From: an uncultured Armatimonadota bacterium
GTDB taxonomy: Bacteria; Armatimonadota; Fimbriimonadia; Fimbriimonadales; Fimbriimonadaceae
Assembly (NCBI GenBank): GCA_903927025.1
Contig: CAIYLG010000017.1
Coordinates: forward strand, 1 to 64,000
Direction of reading: 5' to 3'
DNA: 64,000 nucleotides
Under the pieces are notes generated by a model that made no database searches, was not told where the DNA came from, and saw only the letters and a program-made list of their open reading frames with translations. Made by a program: the position numbers and the translations under genes. Position 1 is the first letter of the stretch; each line of letters opens with the position of its first letter. Shown piece by piece: positions 16,841 to 25,073 of this stretch.

Positions 16841-18316
16841 TCAATGAGCAACGAGCAGTACATGAATCTTGGGTACTCCAAATTGGAGGAGGCGCTTTTT
16901 TGCCTCTGAGCCAAACCCTTCCGACAGCTTTAAGTGAGATGCGGAGAGTTGAGACTCGTCAACCGTAGCGTCCACCCCAATCCAATGAGTTCCATCCCAA
17001 ATTTCACACCATGCATGCCCAAAGAAGGTGGCTCCAAGAACTTCGAATCCAGAAACGATGCGGGTAGGAATCCCAGCCGCCCGCAACAAAGTAGTGCATA
17101 GAATCGCGTAGTTGATACACATTCCACGTTTCGAGCGCAGAGTTTCACCAGCGTCCCTTGGATCGGACATGGAGGGATCTGGACGCAGCTCTCGATGTAC
17201 AAAATCGCGGACCATCAAGGCGGCTTCGATTACCGACGAGCTCTCTCCGGTGAGCTTTACAGATAACCGCTTGAAGTCGTCACTCTTACATGGAATCAGG
17301 TCCTCAATCTCCAGATACTTCTCCATACCCGCCGTTCTTCCAACATCCGAGATCTTGGCAACAGAAGAACTATTGGCGATTGGATGGATATCTACTATCC
17401 ATCTTTCGCTGTCGCGCGCGATTGTCTGACTGGCATCCGACGGCACCGAGGCCAGATCTGTGCCGGTCACATCTAGCTTGAACCGAGTTAAAGTTTCGGT
17501 ATCAGGAATCGGGCGGTCAGTGTGAGCGGTAAGAAGTTCATCCAAGTTGAGGCCGGAAGCACCTCGGGGAGACTTTGCGAGGGCATCCTCCTTGGAAACA
17601 GGGATGGTCTCGGTCATAAAGTTTCCGTAACTGAGTTTCAGGAAAGACCCATCCGCCGCATAGTACGCCCTCAGCGATTGTTCTGACAGTTGAGCCTCTA
17701 GCAGTTCAGCTTTCACCGCAATCCCACCCAGTGCCAAATTCACCGTCCCAACCGGCTTCACCTGAAGTTTGATAAGACTTTGGGTGTCCGAGTCGATGAA
17801 GTAAGTCGCCGGCGTCGTTGGGTTTGGCTTCGAACTCACCCAAACTGAGTAAGGATCTGGGGCAAAGGCTCCATCGGGAAGGTCTAGGCGCTTCTTGGAT
17901 TTGTCACCATCGGAATTGATGGTCAAATTGACGAAGTCATCCGAATACTCCGCCGACAGGTTAAATCGGCTCCGCCCGCTGCTTCTCTCGAAGATGGCTC
18001 GAAGCGGCTTGCCTTCACGAGTTATCCAGTATTTCCAAGTTGATTTAAGCTCCACCTTCGTCCCTGAGAATTCGAGAGCAACTGAGGTGAAATCCTCGAT
18101 GAACGTGCAGTTTTTGCCGTTCCACGTCGAAGGCTTCTCTGAATGCACTTCGTAGCCGATGCGCTTTCCCTGAACGCTGATCCCAAAGTATTTGGGAGGG
18201 TTTTCCTGAATCGTGGTCCAGCATGAGAGTCCAAAGGCTGAGCCGACCAAACCGCAGAGTCCCGATGCAAAACAGATGATCTTCAGCACCGATGGCCCAG
18301 GCTTGGAAAACCCCAT
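16841..18316 (-). CDS. Exported transglutaminase-like protein
   Basis: 491 aa from the ATG at 18316, which is preceded by GAGGAGG; the frame continues upstream to 18565 but that part overlaps the PQQ gene. An N-terminal hydrophobic helix (VLKIICFASGLCGLVGSAFGL) exports or anchors it. Residues about 40-290 are beta-rich and unrecognised. The C-terminal transglutaminase core has the triad in order: Cys400 in SKRGMCINYAILC, His434 in GHAWCEIW and Asp449 in IGVDATVDE. Bacterial members are usually proteases or cross-linkers acting on peptides outside the cytoplasm. It starts inside the end of the upstream gene, a sign of cotranscription or a crowded boundary. Confidence 0.8.
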   Translation of the reverse strand: MGFSKPGPSVLKIICFASGLCGLVGSAFGLSCWTTIQENPPKYFGISVQGKRIGYEVHSEKPSTWNGKNCTFIEDFTSVALEFSGTKVELKSTWKYWITREGKPLRAIFERSSGRSRFNLSAEYSDDFVNLTINSDGDKSKKRLDLPDGAFAPDPYSVWVSSKPNPTTPATYFIDSDTQSLIKLQVKPVGTVNLALGGIAVKAELLEAQLSEQSLRAYYAADGSFLKLSYGNFMTETIPVSKEDALAKSPRGASGLNLDELLTAHTDRPIPDTETLTRFKLDVTGTDLASVPSDASQTIARDSERWIVDIHPIANSSSVAKISDVGRTAGMEKYLEIEDLIPCKSDDFKRLSVKLTGESSSVIEAALMVRDFVHRELRPDPSMSDPRDAGETLRSKRGMCINYAILCTTLLRAAGIPTRIVSGFEVLGATFFGHAWCEIWDGTHWIGVDATVDESQLSASHLKLSEGFGSEAKKRLLQFGVPKIHVLLVAH

Positions 18317-18396
18317 AGAAATAGCATACGCCTCCTCATTGAGTGCAGCTAGAATCGTCGACGAAACCGGATGCCGAGCATCCTGAACATGAGAGC

Positions 18397-20250
18397 TTAT
18401 TTTGGGATTGCATAACACAGTACGGAGTCGCCAACTGCGCCGTGATCCATCCCGAACGCTTTGCCGAACCCGCCTCCACAAGCTGCGATCACGATGTACT
18501 GTCTGCCCTTCCACATATACGTTTCCGCTGCGGCGAACGCCGATGCTGGCAATCCGGTCTGCCATAGCACCTTGCCTGTTGATGCGTCGAATGCGCGAAA
18601 CTTTTGGTCACACGTTGCTCCAACGAAGACTAAATCTCCTCCAGTGGACAGAGTGCCTCCAAGATTCATAGTGCCTGTCTGCGGGACGCCTCGAGAAGTC
18701 AGTTCGGCATATTCACCAAGAGCCTTTCGCCACTTAAATGCACCCGTGTCTAGGCTAATTGCCGTGAGGCAGCCCCATGGCGGCTTAATCCCTGGATAAC
18801 CATCCTGATCCGTCAGGAGCGAGTAGTTTGCTGGATTCGCCACGATCGCTGGCATATTGTTGGTGTTCACAAACAGGGTATCCGTGCGAGGGTCAAACGA
18901 AGCTCCAGACCAAGGTGATCCGCCAAAGTAGCCTGGCACCGCTACGGTTCCATTCCCAGTCGGTGGAAGATATTTCTTGCCAAACGATAGATTCCTGATT
19001 CGGTCAAGGACGAAATCGCGACTCTTGGCCGAAACGTTCGTGACGGAATTCTCGGTAAACAGCGTTTCCGAGAGAGCCGGCGGAAGGGTTGGTTCCGGCT
19101 GAGTGAGAGAAGCAACTTCCTTTGGGTCAGAGGAGGGCTGGGCAGAAACTTCTCTCACCGGAAAAAGCGGCTTGCCGGTCACGCGATCCAACACAAAGCA
19201 GAAGCCGGTTTTAGTCACTTGCGCAACTGCGTCGATGTACTTGCCATTTCGCTTGACTCGGCACAGAGTAGGAGCAGAGGCATTGTCATGGTCCCAGAGA
19301 TCGTGGTGAACAGTTTGAAAGTGCCAAAGCCGTTTGCCCGTCTTGGCATCAATAGCAATCACGCAGTTAGCGAATAGGTTGTTTCCAATTCGGCCAGAAC
19401 CATCAAAGTCGGGTGCCGCAGAACCGGTTGCGGCAAAGAGAATTCCGCGAGTAGTATCAATCGTATAGCCGTTCCACGCTCCAGCCGCGTAGCCATCTTT
19501 CCAGGAATCTCCCCTCCACGTGTCGATCCCAAATTCTTTTCCTTGAGGAATTACGTGGAAAGTCCAGATCCGCTTCCCTGTTCGGACGGAAAACGCCATG
19601 ACATGCCCAGGAGCCGCCCCGGTGCTTTCCCCGCTGGCGATGCCTACATAGAGGAGGTCTTTGTAAATCGTCGGCGCGGCAGAAATCCCGATGGGCTCTT
19701 GATTCCAGCGTGACCCCAGTTCCGCATGGAGATCCACGACATTAAAGGCAGGGTCGAGTTGCCCCGATCTGGCATCCATTGAAAAGACTCTGCCGTTGGG
19801 TGTTCCGTACAGAACTCGCCGGAGCCCTCCAGTCTTTCCATCGGACCAAAATGCGACTCCTCGACTCGCCTTCTGGTGAATGCTCTTCCCTGGGTCTTGC
19901 TTGGTAGCGGAGCACGACCAGATCTCTTTCCCGGAAAATGGGTCGAGTGCAACGACTCTACCCATTTGGGTCGCCATGTACAGGCGGCCTTCGGCGAAGG
20001 TGGACCGGCATTCCAAAGGAATGTTCTTGTAGTTATCGTGCGTGTGATACGTCCACGCCAATTTGAGCTGATGTACATTCTTTCGATTGATTTGGTCCAA
20101 CGACGAGTAACTGGGTCCGCCGAAATTGCCGCGGTTTGAATCTTCAGGCTTAGGCTTAGCGGAAGCGGTACAAAGCACGGCGAGGATCATCGCTGAGATC
20201 GATGGAATGCATCTGAGCACAATGACAACATTCTGCCAGAGTAGAGACAA
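18397..20250 (-). CDS. PQQ-dependent dehydrogenase-like beta-propeller protein
   Basis: About 617 aa from a TTG at 20250; a GTG at 20220 would give a cleaner signal peptide (MLRCIPSISAMILAVLCTASA). The body is the eight-bladed quinoprotein propeller, with repeated tryptophan-docking motifs such as VVALDPFSGKEIWS, VIAIDAKTGKRLWHF, AFSVRTGKRIWTF and AFDASTGKVLWQTG. Residues GTMNLGGTLSTGGDLVFVGA near the end match membrane/periplasmic glucose- or polyol-dehydrogenases. It should oxidise an alcohol or sugar in the periplasm with PQQ as cofactor; no cytochrome domain or PQQ-biosynthesis gene is nearby. It overlaps the longer ORF of the transglutaminase gene downstream. Confidence 0.85.
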   Translation of the reverse strand: MSLLWQNVVIVLRCIPSISAMILAVLCTASAKPKPEDSNRGNFGGPSYSSLDQINRKNVHQLKLAWTYHTHDNYKNIPLECRSTFAEGRLYMATQMGRVVALDPFSGKEIWSCSATKQDPGKSIHQKASRGVAFWSDGKTGGLRRVLYGTPNGRVFSMDARSGQLDPAFNVVDLHAELGSRWNQEPIGISAAPTIYKDLLYVGIASGESTGAAPGHVMAFSVRTGKRIWTFHVIPQGKEFGIDTWRGDSWKDGYAAGAWNGYTIDTTRGILFAATGSAAPDFDGSGRIGNNLFANCVIAIDAKTGKRLWHFQTVHHDLWDHDNASAPTLCRVKRNGKYIDAVAQVTKTGFCFVLDRVTGKPLFPVREVSAQPSSDPKEVASLTQPEPTLPPALSETLFTENSVTNVSAKSRDFVLDRIRNLSFGKKYLPPTGNGTVAVPGYFGGSPWSGASFDPRTDTLFVNTNNMPAIVANPANYSLLTDQDGYPGIKPPWGCLTAISLDTGAFKWRKALGEYAELTSRGVPQTGTMNLGGTLSTGGDLVFVGATCDQKFRAFDASTGKVLWQTGLPASAFAAAETYMWKGRQYIVIAACGGGFGKAFGMDHGAVGDSVLCYAIPK

Positions 20251-20341
20251 TGTGAAAACTCACAATTGAAGCAACATAAATCCTTTTGACTCGAAGCACC
20301 AAAACAAGCACACCCAGTATGATTTCGCAGAGTCAGAAGAA

Positions 20342-21187
20342 ATGAAAGCCATTTTAGGTGTCGATGAAGCGCGTACGTATCTCCCGGTTTTGAACCTCTT
20401 ATCAAGGTTGAGACTTGACGATCTGGACCTGGAGCTAGTTCACGTTGATCACAGCGGTATCGTTGGGACCAAGAAGGACTTTGGATTCGCCGGCGGAGCG
20501 GAGCTGGCTCAGCTTGATGTAGACGACTCCGTGATCGGAGACGCAGTCCAGACGTCTGATCACCTGGGGCTAGGCAGCTCTCACCGCATCGTATATGGTT
20601 CGCCCGCCGAGGAACTGGTTGCATGCGCTGAGGAGACGAAAGCACTTCTGATCTGCATCGGTTCCAAGAGACGCTCCAAGTTCAACTCTTCCCTCTTTGG
20701 AAGCATTGGCAAATCACTCACGCTGTCCTCTCGGCAGTCGATCCTGATTGCAAAGGGAGAAATCGAAGAAACTCAAGCGCTCACCGTGGTCGCCACCACG
20801 GATTTCTCGAACTATTCAGACAGAGCGCTGAAGGAATTCATTCGAATGGCTCCAAAGGGCGTCAGCAGGGTGATCCTGTTAACGGCGATTGATCGTCAGC
20901 TGGTGGCAAACGTCAGCCGCGAGCAGATTCACCTCTTTAGGGCGTTCTTGAACGACCGTGCAGACAAGCTTGTGGCCGAGTTCGTCGCAGCCGGATTCGA
21001 TTGCGATCACAAACTTTTGGACGGCGACCTCGGTGAAGTCGTCGAATCTCTCATGGCGGAAACGAAGGCTGATCTCCTCGTGATGGGAGCTCAAGGCGAG
21101 GGGTATCAGCCTCGTGTCTCAATCGGAAGCTCGGCTCTCAAACAGGTCGTCTCCAGTCGTCACTCGATATTGGTCCTTCGACCCTAA
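20342..21187 (+). CDS. Tandem universal stress protein (UspA)
   Basis: A 281-aa protein made of two Usp domains. The first (1-140) starts MKAILGVD and ends with GSIGKSLTLSSRQSILIAKG; the second (about 148-281) has TVVATTDFS at its start and LLVMGAQGEG, then SSALKQVVSSRHSILVLRP, which carries the G-x2-G-x9-G(S/T)-like nucleotide loop in degenerate form. Usp proteins bind ATP or other nucleotides and modulate stress survival. A purine-rich AGAAGAA precedes the ATG, and TATGAT at about 20318 may be its -10 box. It is divergent from the PQQ gene with a 90-bp gap. Confidence 0.85.
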   Translation: MKAILGVDEARTYLPVLNLLSRLRLDDLDLELVHVDHSGIVGTKKDFGFAGGAELAQLDVDDSVIGDAVQTSDHLGLGSSHRIVYGSPAEELVACAEETKALLICIGSKRRSKFNSSLFGSIGKSLTLSSRQSILIAKGEIEETQALTVVATTDFSNYSDRALKEFIRMAPKGVSRVILLTAIDRQLVANVSREQIHLFRAFLNDRADKLVAEFVAAGFDCDHKLLDGDLGEVVESLMAETKADLLVMGAQGEGYQPRVSIGSSALKQVVSSRHSILVLRP

Positions 21188-21189
21188 CT

Positions 21190-21792
21190 CTATTTTTCGT
21201 CGGTGGGCAATAGATGCTCTTTAACGAGTCGAGACTTCTTCGGCTGAAGCTTTCCTTGGGCATCAAAGTGAAGCTCTACAACCCGGTCGTAGACTTCGCT
21301 GGGCCATTTCCCTTCTGGAACAAATGCCTTTGGATCTCCACCAAACGTTTGAATCAGATCTGGAATCTTGCCGTGACGCCAGCACAGCAGAATCTCGTGA
21401 CCGTAGCTCTTGGTCATGAGTTCGGCGACGATATCCGTTGGGTTCTTGTCGGTGAATCGTAGGTCGATTGGTGCGTTAAGCGCTTTTGCCAAGGGTTCAA
21501 TCGTCAGCCTCGGGCGCATGCTGGCTTTGCTGTCTTTGGCGGCAAAGAGGTGATCCAAAACTAGCGGTTTGCCGTCGACGCGATACTTTTTAAAGAACCC
21601 GACATAGGCATCGGCTCGCTTTTGTCCAATAGGAGTTAATTCCGGTCCTGTCTCCGGCTTTTCGGCATGGCGGATGATGAGAATCACCGCGTTGGCCAAT
21701 CCGTTCGCTTCGGTTTTTGTCCGAGCCTGGGCGGCTGCGCCTCCACAAATCAATAATGCGAGAGAAAGAGTGCGAAGACCCACGAACTTCAT
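21190..21792 (-). CDS. Exported histidine phosphatase-like protein
   Basis: About 200 aa from the ATG at 21792 (an ATG 9 nt upstream is an alternative). A signal peptide (LRTLSLALLICGGAAAQA) is followed by the phosphoglycerate-mutase-like fold: ILIIRHAEKPE is the catalytic RHx loop whose His would become phosphorylated, and ILLCWRHGKIPDLI near residue 150 supplies the second conserved His. It should act on small phosphates in the periplasm. A TAAAAT hexamer 7 bp upstream of this ATG supports the start. Upstream in the same strand lies the prepilin pseudogene. Confidence 0.7.
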   Translation of the reverse strand: MKFVGLRTLSLALLICGGAAAQARTKTEANGLANAVILIIRHAEKPETGPELTPIGQKRADAYVGFFKKYRVDGKPLVLDHLFAAKDSKASMRPRLTIEPLAKALNAPIDLRFTDKNPTDIVAELMTKSYGHEILLCWRHGKIPDLIQTFGGDPKAFVPEGKWPSEVYDRVVELHFDAQGKLQPKKSRLVKEHLLPTDEK

Positions 21793-21802
21793 GCCAGCCA
21801 TT

Positions 21803-22434
21803 TTACTTGCTGGATCGATTCCGATTGATAAGAGGTGCTGGTCCAGAAGGCAACTTTGATGGATCGGACTGGCAGGCCCTCCAATCATTGGAATCCGCAC
21901 ACCAGGCCGAGTCGAGTGGACGATCGTGCACGAAGAGCTGGGCTCCATTTATAAATTTGACATGGCCATCAAAGTAGGCAACGCCGCACTTTGGAGGATG
22001 TCGAAGAATGGGTCGCCCTTCGTATCGATGAGATATCTTTCCATCGGGCACCACCGCCTTAAAGGTATTCGGACGTGAGGTGATGAGGTCATCCTCAGTG
22101 CCTGTCTCGCAAAGAAGTATTGTTGTGGCTTGATATCCGTACTAGGAGAGCTTGGGGAATCCTGAAGCTGGCCGAACCGTCGCATCATTGGGATCGAAGA
22201 ACGCGAGACTGTTTGCTCCGTAGCTGATCAATGCGTTAGCTTCTAAAGGACAATGTGGGAGCCTTTTGCCATGGCTCAGCCAAGCGATTTGAGCTGACTC
22301 AAACACATCCTGTTCGGGTCGAACCAAACACTTTGGCGAGCCGGAACGAAAATGATCGCGATAAGAATCACAACAAGCGTCACCAGAATCACTTGCATGA
22401 GAGTGATCCCCCTGACGTCATGCGGATGGTTCAC
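21803..22434 (-). pseudogene. Broken H-X9-DG prepilin gene
   Basis: A degraded relative of the intact prepilin at 22501-23169. From a GTG at 22434 one frame gives NHPHDVRGITLMQVIL, a type IV pilin N-terminus with a hydrophobic helix, then NRMCLSQLKSLG, and stops at TGA 22276-22278. A second frame continues with CPLEANALISYGANSLAFFD and is stopped by TAG at 22142-22144. Downstream of that TAG the same frame still matches the intact gene (TILLCETGTEDD, then FKAVVPDGK and RHPPKCGVAYFDGHVKF, the H-X9-DG motif). So it has one frameshift/deletion after the pilin helix and one in-frame stop. Confidence 0.8.
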
Positions 22435-22449
22435 TTGACTCTCATTGGT

Positions 22450-22473
22450 GTTGAACTTGAAGTTGAACTTGAA
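22450..22473. repeat. Tandem 12-bp repeat
   Basis: Two perfect adjacent copies of GTTGAACTTGAA (22450-22461 and 22462-22473), followed by CTT, between the broken and intact prepilin genes. It is simple slippage-type DNA; no role is evident. Confidence 0.7.
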
Positions 22474-22500
22474 CTTAGTCCGAATCTGGCGAGAATCCGA

Positions 22501-23169
22501 TTAGTTGGACTTGCAAGTGGCAAGGTCAGCTCGATCTCGACACCACCAGTAATCCAGCGGCTTTTGACCGGTATAGAATGCCTCTTTGCGCCAAGACTTG
22601 GCGTGGCCATCCATATAGCCAAGTCTTGCAACCCCAGCATGCCGGAAAGCAGGTCTTGCTTCGTAAGGTAGGCGGAGGACACCGTCCGGAGCCACTGCCT
22701 TATAGGTTCCAATTAACGGGGTTATGAAGTCATTGTCGTATCCCACCTCAGTCAACATGATCGTTTCATTCGGATGCACAAACTGAGCGTACGAAAGGGT
22801 CTTCTGCATCGAATTGTGTCGGCCTGCCACTGGATCAAAGAACGCGAGCGCATTGAGGCCGTAGGAGATCGCCCCACTCTGGTCCAACGGGCACGTCAAG
22901 ATTGAGCGGTTCTTGTAGTAAGGAAAAAGAAGATCTGTCCAAAGCTTCTTTTGGCTCGGATTCGACATTGGTGGCAATCGGTCGTCGGCGTCGTCGGAGT
23001 ACATGATGACGGAAAGATCAATTTGCTTCGCATTTGACAGGCATCGATCCGCTCCACTGAATTTCCGTTGAGAAAACACGGGAAACAGAATCACCGCCAA
23101 AATGACGAGCACAAGAACTATTACCAGCAGATCAATTGCCGTAAAACCCGCACGCCTTTGTTCTCTCAT
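22501..23169 (-). CDS. Prepilin-type protein with H-X9-DG domain
   Basis: A 222-aa type II/IV pseudopilin-like protein. The N-terminus RRAGFTAIDLLVIVLVLVIL is the class III signal: cleavage after Gly would leave Phe at +1, and the helix follows. The usual Glu at +5 is Asp here. After the helix comes ADRCLSNAKQI, and near the C-terminus RHAGVARLGYMDGHAKSW contains the H-X9-DG motif that names this family (DUF1559-like). Such proteins are expanded in Planctomycetota and Armatimonadota and probably form surface or secretion-pseudopilus structures. The gene lies next to a decayed paralogue. Confidence 0.9.
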   Translation of the reverse strand: MREQRRAGFTAIDLLVIVLVLVILAVILFPVFSQRKFSGADRCLSNAKQIDLSVIMYSDDADDRLPPMSNPSQKKLWTDLLFPYYKNRSILTCPLDQSGAISYGLNALAFFDPVAGRHNSMQKTLSYAQFVHPNETIMLTEVGYDNDFITPLIGTYKAVAPDGVLRLPYEARPAFRHAGVARLGYMDGHAKSWRKEAFYTGQKPLDYWWCRDRADLATCKSN

Positions 23170-23215
23170 CTGATCAACTCGTATTCCTAGGATACGACAG
23201 CTTTGCAGGAATGGT

Positions 23216-24229
23216 CTATTTTCTTGCCGGTGCAGTAATCACTCGAATATGGCTCTGAAGATCAAACGTGATGGGCACAATTCCAGGCTTTTCTTGCCAT
23301 GGGCCGGAGTCATCGCTCCCAAAAAGTGTCGACCACCAATCTCCCTTTTCATCCTGAAAGAACACATTGTGGCCAGCGTGAGGAATCGCTTCCTCCCTCG
23401 GACTGTATGGTCCGTAAAGGTGCTTCGACATGGCGACCGCGCAACTGTATCGCCCCTCAAAATTCTCGGAACAAGACATGTAGTAGATACCCTTCCTCTT
23501 GAAGAGATAAACGCCTTCATATCCGATATGAGTGAACTCATCCTTGCCAAAGATCCCTGAACAGAGGCCAGAATGATGGGCCGGATTAGAATCCCTACCG
23601 GTCGTTCGGATCCAGTGATAAGGCTCAGCGAGACCGGTCATCTCATCGTTCATCCGAGCAATCTTTCCGCTGTGCCAAAGGAAGTAGACCTTGCCACCGT
23701 CATCCTGAAACAGCGACGCGTCGATCTCGTCACCCATTCGCTCGCGCGGATGTACATCAATGTAAGGTCCTTCCGGTTTTCCGCTTGTGCTCCGCAGGAG
23801 TCCACTTCCAGAGGTCTTCGCCGTGCCGTCATAACCCGGCATGCTGTATGTCAGCCAAAACGTGCCCTTGAGGTAGTGAATCTCTGGCGCCCATAGCGAC
23901 ATCTTGGCCCTAAGGTATGGCTTGTGCCAGGCGCTGTCTCCATATTTCCAGACCATGCCGAGGTCGGACCAGTGCAACATATCCTTTGACTTCCAAACTT
24001 TGATGCCCTCATTGAATCCATAGAAAGGCTCTACCGTACCGGTGAGATACCAAGTCCCATCGGGTCCGCTGCATACGGAAGCATCTCGGAGAGGCATGTC
24101 TGCCAGTAGCCTAAGACCGGGCAGTCCACCGAATGGAGGGGCAAGCGGCAGTTTTGATGGTGTTGATTGTGGACGTCCAGAATATGTGCTCGACGCGAGG
24201 AGAATGGATAGGCTGAGCCACGACAACAT
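23216..24229 (-). CDS. GH43-family secreted glycoside hydrolase
   Basis: A 337-aa five-bladed propeller enzyme with a signal peptide (LSWLSLSILLASS). The catalytic triad fits GH43: general base Asp49 in LRDASVCSGPDG, pKa-modulating Asp170 in DEIDASLFQDDGGKVYFLW and general acid Glu238 in HIGYEGVYLFKRKG. GH43 enzymes act on arabinans, xylans or related polymers, and this one would complement the GH5-like enzyme. A CATAAT box exactly 6 bp before the ATG suggests leaderless expression. It is divergent from the racemase gene. Confidence 0.85.
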   Translation of the reverse strand: MLSWLSLSILLASSTYSGRPQSTPSKLPLAPPFGGLPGLRLLADMPLRDASVCSGPDGTWYLTGTVEPFYGFNEGIKVWKSKDMLHWSDLGMVWKYGDSAWHKPYLRAKMSLWAPEIHYLKGTFWLTYSMPGYDGTAKTSGSGLLRSTSGKPEGPYIDVHPRERMGDEIDASLFQDDGGKVYFLWHSGKIARMNDEMTGLAEPYHWIRTTGRDSNPAHHSGLCSGIFGKDEFTHIGYEGVYLFKRKGIYYMSCSENFEGRYSCAVAMSKHLYGPYSPREEAIPHAGHNVFFQDEKGDWWSTLFGSDDSGPWQEKPGIVPITFDLQSHIRVITAPARK

Positions 24230-24235
24230 TTAGCC

Positions 24236-24241
24236 ATTATG
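24236..24241 (-). promoter_or_regulatory. -10 box, leaderless promoter of GH43 gene
   Basis: Minus-strand CATAAT, 6 bp before the ATG at 24229. The divergent racemase promoter lies 45 bp away. Confidence 0.55.
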
Positions 24242-24285
24242 CGGCGAGACAATTAGGCTGGCAATTGTGAAATATACGGCATCGG

Positions 24286-24291
24286 TAAACT
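24286..24291 (+). promoter_or_regulatory. -10 box, leaderless promoter of racemase gene
   Basis: TAAACT exactly 6 bp before the ATG at 24298; the intervening CGGCCG is not a ribosome-binding site. Confidence 0.55.
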
Positions 24292-24297
24292 CGGCCG

Positions 24298-24990
24298 ATG
24301 AAAACAATTGGCCTGCTGGGCGGAATGAGCTGGGTTTCCACCCACATGTACTATTCCCTACTCAATAAGGCCACGGCGAAGCGAAGAGGGCTTGGCTATC
24401 AGCCCCCAATTCTTTTGAAGTCATTCGACTACCAAGCCCTGTTCGACCTCCAGATGGCCGGAAAAGAAGATCAGGTTGGTGTCGAACTGGCAAAGGGAGC
24501 GAAGGATCTTGAGAGTATTGGTGCCGATGTCGTGGCAATCTGCGCCAACACGATGCATCGGCACTATGGAGTCGTTCAGGAAGCAGTCTCCGTTCCCGTC
24601 ATGCACGTTGTAGATGCGACCGCACAAGCCATCCAAAGCGCCGGATTCAAGAATGCTGGACTGCTTGGCACTCGGTACACCATGGAAGGCGATTTTTACC
24701 GACCTCTGTTCAAAAACAAATTTGAAGTCGAAACAACGATCCCCAATGAACAAGATCGCGTTGACGTTGAGAGAATCATCCGCACGGAGTTGACTAGCGA
24801 CATTGTTTCAGATGAATCTCGGGCTATTTATCTTCAAGTCATAGAACACCTAGCTGGGCAGGGAGCTGAATGTGTAATCCTGGGCTGCACTGAGATTGGG
24901 CTCCTCATCAATCAGAGCCAAACTCCGACTCCGCTCTTTGACACGACTGTGCTTCATGCCCAAGCCCTGGTGAATTGGGCTTTGAGCTGA
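24298..24990 (+). CDS. Aspartate/glutamate racemase family protein
   Basis: A 230-aa cofactor-independent racemase. The start MKTIGLLGGMSWVSTHMYY is typical of the YgeA/aspartate racemase group. Two catalytic cysteines are seen in the expected places: Cys82 in VVAICANTMH and Cys197 in VILGCTEIGLL. It would interconvert D and L forms of an acidic or related amino acid in the cytoplasm, for example to supply cell-wall D-amino acids. The gene is followed by a separately promoted exporter. Confidence 0.9.
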   Translation: MKTIGLLGGMSWVSTHMYYSLLNKATAKRRGLGYQPPILLKSFDYQALFDLQMAGKEDQVGVELAKGAKDLESIGADVVAICANTMHRHYGVVQEAVSVPVMHVVDATAQAIQSAGFKNAGLLGTRYTMEGDFYRPLFKNKFEVETTIPNEQDRVDVERIIRTELTSDIVSDESRAIYLQVIEHLAGQGAECVILGCTEIGLLINQSQTPTPLFDTTVLHAQALVNWALS

Positions 24991-25062
24991 CATCGACCAG
25001 GCTAAGGTAAGAAGCACCTAAGCCAATCCCAGTTTCCCAAGCCTTAATGGCTCGGTAAAACG

Positions 25063-25068
25063 TAGAAA
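25063..25068 (+). promoter_or_regulatory. -10 box of the MFS gene
   Basis: TAGAAA, 5 bp before the ATG at 25074. It fits the leaderless pattern but the hexamer is weaker than the others. Confidence 0.4.
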
Positions 25069-25073
25069 CCGGT

